Source of the DNA: an uncultured Angelakisella sp.
GTDB taxonomy: Bacteria > Bacillota > Clostridia > Oscillospirales > Ruminococcaceae
Direction: 5' to 3'
Length of the DNA stretch: 13,912 bases
Assembly (NCBI GenBank): GCA_934524965.1
Contig: CAKSYU010000043.1
Location: 1 to 13,912 of the forward strand
Of the stretch, positions 6,847 to 12,925 are shown one piece after another (position 1 is the stretch's first letter; each line of letters starts with the position of its first letter). The position numbers were made by a program, and so were the translations under genes. The notes under the pieces were generated by a model. The model did no database searches, was not told where the DNA came from, and saw only the letters and a list, made by a program, of their open reading frames with translations.

Positions 6847-6941
6847 GTGCAAGCAGCTTTTACAAACTTTCCCCTTAGTATTCCGGAGGGCGCTCCCAAG
6901 GTAGCTGCTTAGACTTGTACCTTCGGAAGGAAGGATAGTGT

Positions 6942-6968
6942 GAAAGGAAACCATCAGGGTTTCCTTTC
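6942..6968. repeat. Hairpin with 11-bp stem
   Basis: GAAAGGAAACC (6942-6952) pairs perfectly with GGTTTCCTTTC (6958-6968); the loop is ATCAG. No T run follows on either strand, so it is not a standard terminator. Confidence 0.6.
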
Positions 6969-6994
6969 GCGTTTAATAAAAACTGATTTTGCAC

Positions 6995-7041
6995 GCAGGG
7001 CAAAACCAGTGGCGGCAGTGCGCAGCGCGGCCGCGCCCTGC
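6995..7041. repeat. GC-rich inverted repeat
   Basis: GCAGGGC (6995-7001) and GCCCTGC (7035-7041) form the arms around a GC-rich core. A second hairpin, AGAGGG/CCCTCT (7045-7050/7053-7058), follows at once. I half-recognise this type of intergenic unit from gut Clostridia but cannot name it. Confidence 0.45.
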
Positions 7042-7173
7042 AAGAGAGGGTTCCCTCTTACTTGCGTTTTGAGCAAACTATCTCCCCTCCGAGCAGGAGG
7101 GAAATAAATACTAATGGCTTAGTTGGTTGTCGCCTATCGACGTCGTAATGTCGTAATGTTTTATAGAATATTC

Positions 7174-7200
7174 CGGCAGGTGCCGACTGCTGTGGACATA
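7174..7200 (+). repeat. Repeat D, copy 1 (27 bp)
   Basis: It matches 10106-10132 at 23 of 27 positions in the same orientation. It begins with a small dyad GGCA-GG-TGCC. Confidence 0.65.
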
Positions 7201-7286
7201 TGGGAGAAGTGGGTAAACATTTTGAGGTCTGCCGAACAGTTTGTGCAGAGGAGAAAGTCAGAACTATAATAAGGAGCCAATCCCCC

Positions 7287-8198
7287 TCACCGTCCAAAGG
7301 GCGCCGCCTCTCGCAGCGCCGCTACAAACTGCGCCAGCGCGGGGTTGCCCGCATCGTTCCGCCACGCCGCGATGACCTCCTCCTGCTCGCCGTGTCCCGT
7401 CAGCGGGATAAAAACAAGGTTTTCCGCCGGAAAATACTTGCGCGCGGAGTAGTCCGGCAGTACCGAGATGCCCTCCTCCGCCGCCACCATCATCAGGATA
7501 CTTTCGATATCGGAGGAGCAGAACAGAATATTGGGTCGATAACCCGCCTCCTTGTACAGGTTCATAAAAAAGGCGTCTCCGTAGGAATCCAGCGTCTCCG
7601 CCGGCGACATATAAATGATCGGTTCTCCCCGCAGTTCCCGGCGGGTCAGCCGCACCCGCTGCGCCAGCGGGTGTCCGGCGTACAGCGCTGCCACCAGCCG
7701 CACCTCCTCCACCGGCAGCCAGTCCACCCGCTCGTCCTGCTTTAAGTTGGTGCTGTCCCAGGTCAGAATGAGATCAAACTGATTGTTGAGCAGCCCTGCG
7801 GCAAGCTGATCGGTGGTGCAGCGGTAAAAGGTGATGAGCAGGTTGGTGTGCTGCTGGTGGAACTGCCGCAGAAAATCGGTAAAGCCGCTTTGCTCGTAGC
7901 CCTTCAGGTAGCCGATGCGCAGATTGCCGGTGAGCCCCGTGGCGGCGCCGTGCGCACGGTCAATGGCATGGTCCATGCGCTCCAATATCGCCTTGGCTTC
8001 GGTCAGAAATGCCTTGCCCGCCGGCGTCAGCGTTACCGGGCGGGTGCCACGGTCAAACAGGGGACACCCCAGCATCTCCTCCAACAGCCGGATCTGCTGC
8101 GTCACCGCCGTCTGGGAAATAAAAAACTGGTCGGCAGCCTTGGTAAAGCTCCGGCTTTCCGCCGCCGCCACAAAGTATCGCAGCTGATTTCGGTTCAT
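7287..8198 (-). CDS. LysR family transcriptional regulator
   Basis: A 303-residue regulator. The N-terminal winged helix-turn-helix spans about residues 2-61 (NQLRYFVAAAESRSFTKAAD, then QTAVTQQIRLLEEMLGCPLF and TLTPAG), followed by the linker helix and a periplasmic-binding-protein-like effector domain (about 90-295). The start at 8198 is chosen because GGAGGAGA sits just upstream; an upstream in-frame start at 8225 would place translation inside a GC-rich hairpin. LysR proteins usually control a divergent neighbour in response to a small co-inducer, so the NSS transporter at 8399 is the likely target. Its promoter shares a -35 box with that gene, offering a direct autoregulation point. The effector is not predictable from sequence. 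Confidence 0.9.
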   Translation of the reverse strand: MNRNQLRYFVAAAESRSFTKAADQFFISQTAVTQQIRLLEEMLGCPLFDRGTRPVTLTPAGKAFLTEAKAILERMDHAIDRAHGAATGLTGNLRIGYLKGYEQSGFTDFLRQFHQQHTNLLITFYRCTTDQLAAGLLNNQFDLILTWDSTNLKQDERVDWLPVEEVRLVAALYAGHPLAQRVRLTRRELRGEPIIYMSPAETLDSYGDAFFMNLYKEAGYRPNILFCSSDIESILMMVAAEEGISVLPDYSARKYFPAENLVFIPLTGHGEQEEVIAAWRNDAGNPALAQFVAALREAAPFGR

Positions 8199-8217
8199 AC
8201 GCTCTCCTCCTCGTGGG

Positions 8218-8292
8218 GCGGGCACGCCTTCGCTCCCCCTCGTGCCGCCGCCCCTGCGGGGCGGCAGCCCTCGCTCGCTCCGGCGCGCCCGC
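8218..8292 (-). promoter_or_regulatory. Large nested hairpin in the LysR leader
   Basis: Outer arms 8218-8228 and 8282-8292 pair with one mismatch (GCGGGC/GCCCGC then CGCC/GGCG). An inner stem 8247-8254 with 8258-8265 is perfect (GCCGCCCC/GGGGCGGC, loop TGC). It lies in the predicted 115-nt 5' untranslated region of the LysR mRNA and ends a few nt before the ribosome site, so it could affect translation. It may instead be an inserted palindromic repeat. Confidence 0.6.
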
Positions 8293-8319
8293 TTACCTCA
8301 TATCATAACTTTTACTTAT

Positions 8320-8347
8320 ATTATAATGCCAAACTGCACCTTGTCAA
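8320..8347 (-). promoter_or_regulatory. Promoter of the LysR gene
   Basis: On the minus strand, consensus TTGACA (8342-8347) and TATAAT (8320-8325) are separated by 16 bp. The -35 occupies the same seven base pairs as the -35 of the divergent transporter promoter. Confidence 0.8.
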
Positions 8348-8369
8348 TGCTCCCGTTCCGCCCTATAAT
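8341..8369 (+). promoter_or_regulatory. Promoter of the NSS transporter gene
   Basis: TTGTCA (8341-8346), a 17-bp spacer and TATAAT (8364-8369) lie about 30 bp before the start codon at 8399. The sequence TTGTCAA (8341-8347) serves as -35 for both directions. Confidence 0.82.
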
Positions 8370-8398
8370 AAGAATACTTTTTGAATGAGGAGCATTGT

Positions 8399-9754
8399 AT
8401 GCAAAGAGAAAATTTCCGTTCCCGCCTTGGTTTCCTATTGGTTAGCGCCGGCTGCGCCATCGGCATCGGCAATGTCTGGCGCTTCCCCTATATCACCGGT
8501 CAGTACGGTGGCGGGTACTTCGTTTTGTTCTATCTTATCTGCCTTGTCATTATGGGAATCCCCGTTATGACCATGGAGCTTGCCGTGGGGCGCGCCAGCC
8601 GGAAAAGTGCCGTTCAGGCATACAAAACGCTGGAAAAGCCGGGACAGAAGTGGCACATTCACGGCTGGTTCTGCATGCTGGGCTGCTGCCTGCTGATGAT
8701 GTACTACACCACCGTCACCGGCTGGATGGTGGACTATTTCTATAAATTCCTTACCGGCAGCTTCCCCGCCGGCATGGGCAGCGAAGCCATCGGCGGGGTA
8801 TTCGATCAGATGCTTTCATCCCCGGGCGAGATGACGATTTTCATGGTCATCGTTGTTGTGGCAGGCTTTTTGATCTGCAGCTTCGGCGTGCAGAAGGGCT
8901 TGGAGCGCATTACCAAGGTCATGATGCTTGCGCTGCTGGCACTCATTATGGTGCTTGCCGTCCACAGCCTGCTGCTGCCCGGTGCCGCCGAGGGCATGAA
9001 GTTCTACCTGCTGCCCTCCGCCGAAAGTATCCGCGTCAACGGTCTGGGCGATACCATCACCGCCGCCATGAATCAGGCATTCTTCACCCTCAGCCTCGGT
9101 ATCGCCGCCATGGAGATCTTCGGCAGCTATATGAGCCGGGAGCATACCCTTGCCGGTGAAGCCACCCGCATCTGCGCCCTGGATACCTTTGTGGCGATCA
9201 TGTCCGGTATCATCATCTTTCCAGCGTGCTTCTCCTACGGCGTCCAGCCCGATGCCGGCCCCTCCCTCATCTTTAAGACCCTCCCCAGCGTTTTTGTCAA
9301 CATGGAGGGCGGTCGTCTGTGGGGTACGCTGTTCTTCCTGTTCATGACCTTTGCCAGCTTTTCCACCGTGCTGGCGGTGTTTGAGAATCTGTTGGCTTTC
9401 GCCGTGGACACCTTCGGCATCAGCCGCAAAAAGGCTTCTGTCATCGGCTGCATCGCCATTCTGCTGCTCAGTATGCCCTGCGTCCTTGGCTTTAATGTCT
9501 GGGGCGACCTGCAGCTCATCGGCGCACGCGGTGTGCAGGATAGCGAGGATTTCCTTGTCAGCAATCTGCTGCTGCCCATCGGTTCGGTCGTTTATCTGCT
9601 GTTCTGCGTCAGCCGCTGGGGCTGGGGCTTCGATCACTACCTTGCGGAAGCCAATACCGGCAAAGGACCCAAGCTCCCCCGCTGGCTGCGCCCCTATTTC
9701 CGCTATGTTCTCCCCGTCCTCATCGTTGTCATTCTGGTGCAGGGCTTGATCTGA
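8399..9754 (+). CDS. Neurotransmitter:sodium symporter (NSS) family transporter
   Basis: A 452-residue polytopic membrane protein with about 11 membrane segments, the usual number for bacterial NSS members. TM1 carries the sodium and substrate signature GIGNVWRFPY (22-31) followed by QYGGGYF, and GIPVMTMELAVGR (53-65) is the conserved segment after TM2. NQAFFTLSLGIAAMEIFGSY (225-244) matches the unwound TM6 of LeuT. Expected to import an amino acid with sodium; homologous bacterial NSS proteins carry Trp, Tyr or Leu, but the substrate here is unknown. The ATG at 8399 has GAGGAG 6 nt upstream; a TTG at 8381 would precede that site. Divergent from a LysR gene and followed by its own terminator, so monocistronic. 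Confidence 0.92.
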   Translation: MQRENFRSRLGFLLVSAGCAIGIGNVWRFPYITGQYGGGYFVLFYLICLVIMGIPVMTMELAVGRASRKSAVQAYKTLEKPGQKWHIHGWFCMLGCCLLMMYYTTVTGWMVDYFYKFLTGSFPAGMGSEAIGGVFDQMLSSPGEMTIFMVIVVVAGFLICSFGVQKGLERITKVMMLALLALIMVLAVHSLLLPGAAEGMKFYLLPSAESIRVNGLGDTITAAMNQAFFTLSLGIAAMEIFGSYMSREHTLAGEATRICALDTFVAIMSGIIIFPACFSYGVQPDAGPSLIFKTLPSVFVNMEGGRLWGTLFFLFMTFASFSTVLAVFENLLAFAVDTFGISRKKASVIGCIAILLLSMPCVLGFNVWGDLQLIGARGVQDSEDFLVSNLLLPIGSVVYLLFCVSRWGWGFDHYLAEANTGKGPKLPRWLRPYFRYVLPVLIVVILVQGLI

Positions 9755-9771
9755 AAATTGAAAACCACCCC

Positions 9772-9799
9772 AGAACCGCCCGCCAAGGGCGGTTCTTTT
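9772..9799 (+). terminator. Rho-independent terminator of the NSS transporter gene
   Basis: A perfect 10-bp stem AGAACCGCCC/GGGCGGTTCT (9772-9781/9787-9796) with a 5-nt loop ends in TTTT, 17 nt after the stop codon. Confidence 0.88.
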
Positions 9800-9857
9800 C
9801 GTGTCCGGCGCTCAATGTTCTAAAGGCACACCCATCGGCGGGCGAAGTTTTGCTTGC

Positions 9858-9896
9858 GGCTTAATTTCTCCGCCTGCCGGCGGGGCGGCACTTTTG
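9858..9896 (+). repeat. Repeat C, copy 1 (39 bp)
   Basis: It matches the reverse complement of 10513-10551 at 34 of 39 positions (core CTCCGCCTGCCGGCGGGGC). Contains the dyad CCGCC-TGCC-GGCGG. Confidence 0.75.
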
Positions 9897-9912
9897 CACC
9901 ACCAAAAGTGCC
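9887..9912. repeat. Hairpin with 10-bp stem
   Basis: GGCACTTTTG (9887-9896) pairs perfectly with CAAAAGTGCC (9903-9912) across a 6-nt loop. It overlaps the end of repeat C copy 1. Confidence 0.65.
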
Positions 9913-10042
9913 CAAAAGTGGCTTGGGGCAAGCCCCGAGACCCCGACGCACCGGAACGCCCGCTCGGAACGGCTGCGCCGTCCCGAAGCGTGGGCTAAAC
10001 GGTGCTTATAAGGGGCTGTGGGCACATCTGCCCCCTTCCCCT

Positions 10043-10067
10043 CCCCTCCCCCGAAGCGGGGGAGGGG
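10043..10067. repeat. Pyrimidine/purine hairpin
   Basis: CCCCTCCCCC (10043-10052) pairs with GGGGGAGGGG (10058-10067) around GAAGC. There is no T tail. The base pattern resembles the CCCCTCC/GGAGGGG dyad that opens repeat B. Confidence 0.6.
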
Positions 10068-10105
10068 GTTCCTGTCCCACTTCCTGCTTGTCTCAATTCG
10101 GCGCT

Positions 10106-10132
10106 CGGCAAGTGCCGAGTGCTATGGGCATA
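10106..10132 (+). repeat. Repeat D, copy 2 (27 bp)
   Basis: It matches 7174-7200 at 23 of 27 positions, same orientation, beginning with the dyad GGCA-AG-TGCC. Confidence 0.65.
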
Positions 10133-10173
10133 GAGGGGAAATCAGCTAAAAAGTGTTAGCCCACTGGCGGTTT

Positions 10174-10281
10174 AGTCCCCCTCCTTTGAGGAGGGGAGAG
10201 GGGTGGTGGTTCGCCCTTCGCGCTCCAGCGCGCGGGCGATAAAAATGCCGCCGCAGGCTACCTTTGGAGCGCATCTGCGCG
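10174..10281 (+). repeat. Repeat B, copy 1 (108 bp)
   Basis: It is identical to 13805-13912 except for one base near the left end (C10177 against T13808). It starts with the dyad CCCCTCC-TTTGA-GGAGGGG and contains a CGCGCT/AGCGCG dyad in its middle. The similarity may continue past 10281, because the second copy is cut by the window edge. Confidence 0.9.
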
Positions 10282-10291
10282 CAGTACGGAT

Positions 10292-10319
10292 TTATTTTTC
10301 TGCGGCAGCAGAAAAATAA
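10292..10319. repeat. Hairpin with 12-bp stem
   Basis: TTATTTTTCTGC (10292-10303) pairs perfectly with GCAGAAAAATAA (10308-10319); the loop is GGCA. It lies just after repeat B copy 1. Confidence 0.65.
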
Positions 10320-10352
10320 TATTCGTATCCAGCGCAGCCAAGCGACGCGGGT

Positions 10353-10374
10353 TTTTAGGGCAGCAGCCCTAAAA
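10353..10374. repeat. Hairpin with 9-bp stem
   Basis: TTTTAGGGC (10353-10361) pairs perfectly with GCCCTAAAA (10366-10374); the loop is AGCA. It adjoins repeat A copy 2. Confidence 0.6.
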
Positions 10375-10387
10375 CGCTTTTGGAATT

Positions 10388-10503
10388 TGGGGTCCCCACA
10401 AGGTCGCAAGACCTTGTGGGGAGAGGAGGACGCACCGCAGCGGAGAGGGCTGCCCGCAGCATAGCGGAGGGTCTGCCCGATTGAAGCGGAGGTTGCGTCC
10501 GAC
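10388..10503 (-). repeat. Structured repeat A, copy 2 (116 bp)
   Basis: Minus-strand copy of the repeat at 6673-6788. Its first stem is GGACGCA/TGCGTCC (10494-10500 with 10428-10434) and the second is a 12-bp stem at 10394-10405 with 10410-10421. Orientation again follows the upstream gene, the minus-strand histidine kinase ending at 10653. Confidence 0.85.
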
Positions 10504-10512
10504 GAGGCGGGT

Positions 10513-10551
10513 CAAAAGTACCACCCCGCCGGTAGGCGGAGACACTAAGCC
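10513..10551 (-). repeat. Repeat C, copy 2 (39 bp)
   Basis: Inverted counterpart of 9858-9896 with five mismatches, directly next to repeat A copy 2. Confidence 0.75.
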
Positions 10552-10614
10552 ATAATTAAATCTTCCACCGCCGATAGGCAAGAACAAGCCACGCCCAATA
10601 CAAATCCTCCCTCC

Positions 10615-10639
10615 AAAAAAGAAAAGCCCCTCTCGGGGC
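10615..10639 (-). terminator. Rho-independent terminator of the two-component operon
   Basis: On the minus strand a GCCCC/GGGGC stem (10626-10630 with 10635-10639, loop 4 nt) is followed by TTTTCTTTTTT. It begins 13 nt after the kinase stop codon. Confidence 0.85.
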
Positions 10640-10652
10640 CTTTCTTTTATAT

Positions 10653-12017
10653 TCACGCTTCAGCGCTTTCCTCTTTCGCAAACAGCATCACCGAGACGGT
10701 GTAGCTCCCCTCCTCGGGGCGCAGCTCCAGCTCGCCGCTGTACTTTTTCACCAGCCGGTTGATGATCGCCTTGCCATTGCCGCGGGTCATTTTGCCCTGA
10801 TTTGCCGCGTAGCTGCCGGTACCGTCCGCTCCGCAGCTGTTGCGGCACAGGATAGAAAGCGCCCCGTCCGCCAGCTGCATCGTCAGCGCCAGCTGCTTGT
10901 CCTCTGCCGTCCCCGCCGCTTCTATGGCGTTATCCAGCAGATTGCTCACCAGCGCCACCAGGTCATAGTCATCAAAGCCGTGGGTGCCCGCCGCCAGATG
11001 AATGTCAAATTCCGCCTCGATGCCCGCCTTGCGGCAGTCGGCAGCCTTGTTTACCAGCAGTGCGTTCAGGATCGTATTGCGGCAGTAGTGCAGGTTGATG
11101 AGCTTCGGCGCCGTCAGCTCCTCGGCGTACTGCTTCAGGTCGGTGCCCTCCTCGGCATTTGCCGTCAGACTGCGGATCACCGCCACATGGTTGTTGATAT
11201 CATGCTGCATCTCACGGATCTGCTCCTGCTGTTCCTCCAGCAGCGCATAGTAGCTCTGCTGCATTTTGGAGGCTTCCAGCTGTGCGTGCAGCTCGGCATT
11301 TTCACTCATGCGCCGGATCATCACAAACAGCGCCAGATCGCCCAGCGCCCCCAGCAGCAGCGCCGCCACCCCGTAGGGGTTATAAACGGCGGTTTTTTCT
11401 TCACCAGCATACAGTACCAGTGTGATAATGAACAAAATGAACTGCGAGGCGGGGATAAGGATATACGCCATGATATCCAAGCGGGAATTGCGGCGCTGCA
11501 CATATCTTATCAGCCGAATGAGAAGCCAAAAAACGCCCCAGATGATCAGCTCCGATGCCGCGATAGCGGAAACAAAGTACCATACGCCCCGTACATCATC
11601 TAAAAGATAATGGTACATAAAGTCGGGGATCAGCAATACGGCTAAATTTGTCGTAAGCGCCATTCCCAGCGTTTCTATGATCTTTTCCACAAAGAACAGC
11701 AGCAGCCGTATCGCAACGCTGCCGTCAAAAACGGTAAATATGTAGATAAGCTGAATTACAAAATACAATGCCACCAGCGAGTAGAAAATGTGAAATGCAT
11801 TACAGCCGGGGATCTCCCGCACATAGCTGATGATGACCAGCCCGACATACATCAGCAGCGTTGCGCGGGTCAGGTTTTTCCGGTTTTGGTATTTCGGCTT
11901 GTAGGGAACAAACGCATGGATAAACCACACAAAAACAAATACGATCAGATTATTGATAATGCCGTATACCATGTTCCCAAAGAAATGCGATGTAAAAAAC
12001 TGAATGATCGCTGTCAT
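10653..12017 (-). CDS. GHKL sensor histidine kinase (AgrC/LytS-like class)
   Basis: A 454-residue membrane kinase. The N-terminal ~235 residues form about six or seven hydrophobic segments (sensor), followed by a coiled linker (239-268). His272 in REMQHDINNH is the phosphorylated histidine of the AgrC-type dimerisation helix. The ATP-binding N box is VSNLLDNAIEA with Asn359, Asp362 and Asn363. The expected G-x-G-L motif reads RGNGKAIINRLVKKYSG (412-428), so Leu is replaced by Lys-Ala. The ATG at 12017 has GAGGAG about 8 nt upstream. It lies 28 bp after the response regulator, same operon, and is followed by a terminator. The ligand is unknown; no AgrB/AgrD-type peptide genes are present. Confidence 0.88.
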   Translation of the reverse strand: MTAIIQFFTSHFFGNMVYGIINNLIVFVFVWFIHAFVPYKPKYQNRKNLTRATLLMYVGLVIISYVREIPGCNAFHIFYSLVALYFVIQLIYIFTVFDGSVAIRLLLFFVEKIIETLGMALTTNLAVLLIPDFMYHYLLDDVRGVWYFVSAIAASELIIWGVFWLLIRLIRYVQRRNSRLDIMAYILIPASQFILFIITLVLYAGEEKTAVYNPYGVAALLLGALGDLALFVMIRRMSENAELHAQLEASKMQQSYYALLEEQQEQIREMQHDINNHVAVIRSLTANAEEGTDLKQYAEELTAPKLINLHYCRNTILNALLVNKAADCRKAGIEAEFDIHLAAGTHGFDDYDLVALVSNLLDNAIEAAGTAEDKQLALTMQLADGALSILCRNSCGADGTGSYAANQGKMTRGNGKAIINRLVKKYSGELELRPEEGSYTVSVMLFAKEESAEA

Positions 12018-12045
12018 GTCTCTCTCTCCTCAATTCCGTTCTCTC

Positions 12046-12759
12046 TCACAGCTCGATATGGTGGTACTTGCGGAACCGCTCCCGCACCGCCGCGTAGTAG
12101 GAATGGCTGATGGGAATGATCTTCCCGTCCTTCATCAGGAAGCTTTCCCGCCGGAATGCCGCCGCGTGGTCAAGGTTCACCGCAAAGCTGTTGTGGCAGC
12201 GGAGAAAGGCAGGCAGCCCTATCATCTCCAGCAGCTCGTCCAGCGGGAGTGCGGTCACAGCCGTCTCCCCCGTGGTGTAAATGGTCGTCGTCCGCAGCCG
12301 CCGCTCCAGATAGGTGATTTCCCGCTTCTCCAGCATCAGCTGCCCGTTTTTCTGCGGCAGCACCAGCCGCCCGTGTTCCAGCTCCTCCAGCGCCGCCACC
12401 GCTTTCTCCAGCGCCAGCGGCAGGTGCTTTTCCATCGTCGGCTTGTACACATAGTAGGTGTGGCGGGTGCTGTAAACCTCCGGCGCGTAGTCCAGGTACC
12501 CCGTCAGGTAAATGATCTGGCAGTCCGGCAGCAGGCGGTTCAGCTCATCGCCCACCTCTATGCCGTTCATCTCCCCCAGCTCAATGTCCAGTATCGCCAG
12601 CTGGTACAGGCAGTTTTTGTTCTTTACGCTGTCCAGCAGCGTTTCGCCGTCCTCAAACAGCGAAAGCACGATCTCCTCTTTCTCAAAGTATGTCCGCAGG
12701 TGCTCGGCGGCAGCCTCCAGCAGCTCGCGGTTGTCGTCGCATACTGCTATCCGGTACAT
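12046..12759 (-). CDS. LytTR-family response regulator
   Basis: A 237-residue regulator: receiver domain (1-120) with acidic Asp8/Asp9 (CDD), phospho-acceptor Asp58 (AILDIEL), the YLTGY switch segment and Lys106 (YVYKP), then a LytTR DNA-binding domain (about 130-235; LPLDELLEM, FLRCHNSFAVNL, IPISHSYYAAVRERF). Such regulators accept phosphate from GHKL kinases and bind direct-repeat sites upstream of target promoters. AGGAGGGG precedes the ATG at 12759. It is first in a two-gene operon with the kinase, which is probably its partner. Targets could include the operon itself or the nearby transcription units at 12.9-13.7 kb; I could not confirm a LytTR box by eye. Confidence 0.9.
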   Translation of the reverse strand: MYRIAVCDDNRELLEAAAEHLRTYFEKEEIVLSLFEDGETLLDSVKNKNCLYQLAILDIELGEMNGIEVGDELNRLLPDCQIIYLTGYLDYAPEVYSTRHTYYVYKPTMEKHLPLALEKAVAALEELEHGRLVLPQKNGQLMLEKREITYLERRLRTTTIYTTGETAVTALPLDELLEMIGLPAFLRCHNSFAVNLDHAAAFRRESFLMKDGKIIPISHSYYAAVRERFRKYHHIEL

Positions 12760-12796
12760 TTTTTGTTTCCCCTCCTAAAATATAGGTACTTGTAAA

Positions 12797-12805
12797 ATTA
12801 TATCA
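12797..12805 (-). promoter_or_regulatory. Extended -10 promoter of the two-component operon
   Basis: On the minus strand TATAAT (12797-12802) is preceded by TG one base upstream (TGATATAAT). No good -35 is present at 17 bp (TCCAAA/TTCCAA only), which suits an extended -10 promoter or one needing an activator. Confidence 0.6.
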
Positions 12806-12872
12806 CACTTGGGCGGATTTTGGAAGCGAAAATGTAACAATCTTTACTAAATATGTACTTTTGCGAAAAAGA

Positions 12873-12925
12873 CTTCCCATTGTTCCCCCGTTATGCTACA
12901 ATACAATAGACGGGGGATAGGGAAG
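12873..12925. promoter_or_regulatory. Two-part dyad around a plus-strand -10 box
   Basis: CTTCCC (12873-12878) mirrors GGGAAG (12920-12925), and CCCCCGT (12885-12891) mirrors ACGGGGG (12910-12916). The centre holds the -10 box TACAAT (12897-12902). This could be an operator for the promoter or part of the transcript's 5' structure. Confidence 0.55.
12874..12902 (+). promoter_or_regulatory. Predicted promoter of the candidate small RNA
   Basis: TTCCCA (12874-12879), a 17-bp spacer and extended -10 TGC-TACAAT (12894-12902). The predicted start is near 12909. No protein gene with a ribosome site follows, but a strong terminator does, about 205 nt later. Confidence 0.55.

Larger units (their letters stand above)
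6609..7286. other. Gene-free interval with palindromic repeats
   Basis: No convincing coding region. The interval holds a perfect 10-bp-arm hairpin at 6629-6650, the structured repeat A (6673-6788), hairpins at 6823-6846, 6942-6968, 6995-7041, 7045-7058 and 7085-7101, an ATGGCTTAGT motif at 7114-7123 shared with repeat C, and repeat D at 7174-7200. None of the hairpins is followed by a proper T run, so I do not call a terminator for either the radical SAM gene or the LysR gene. Confidence 0.7.
9800..10614. other. Gene-free, palindrome-dense repeat region
   Basis: No credible gene in more than 800 bp. Contents in order: repeat C copy 1 (9858-9896), hairpin 9887-9912, a CTTGGGG/CCCCGAG-type hairpin near 9922-9939, an ACGGC/GCCGT-type dyad near 9967-9983, hairpin 10043-10067, repeat D copy 2 (10106-10132), repeat B copy 1 (10174-10281), hairpins 10292-10319 and 10353-10374, repeat A copy 2 (10388-10503, minus) and repeat C copy 2 (10513-10551, minus). 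It separates two convergent units, so its repeats lie in 3' regions of both. Confidence 0.75.

Noticed and set aside
8816..9637. Minus-strand 273-codon frame opposite the NSS transporter
   Set aside because: It is His/Asp/Ala-rich with no recognisable domain and lies entirely inside a well-supported transporter gene.
9801..10159. Small open frames in the repeat region after the NSS gene
   Set aside because: They consist of hairpin and repeat sequence, have no ribosome sites, and are interrupted by strong dyads.
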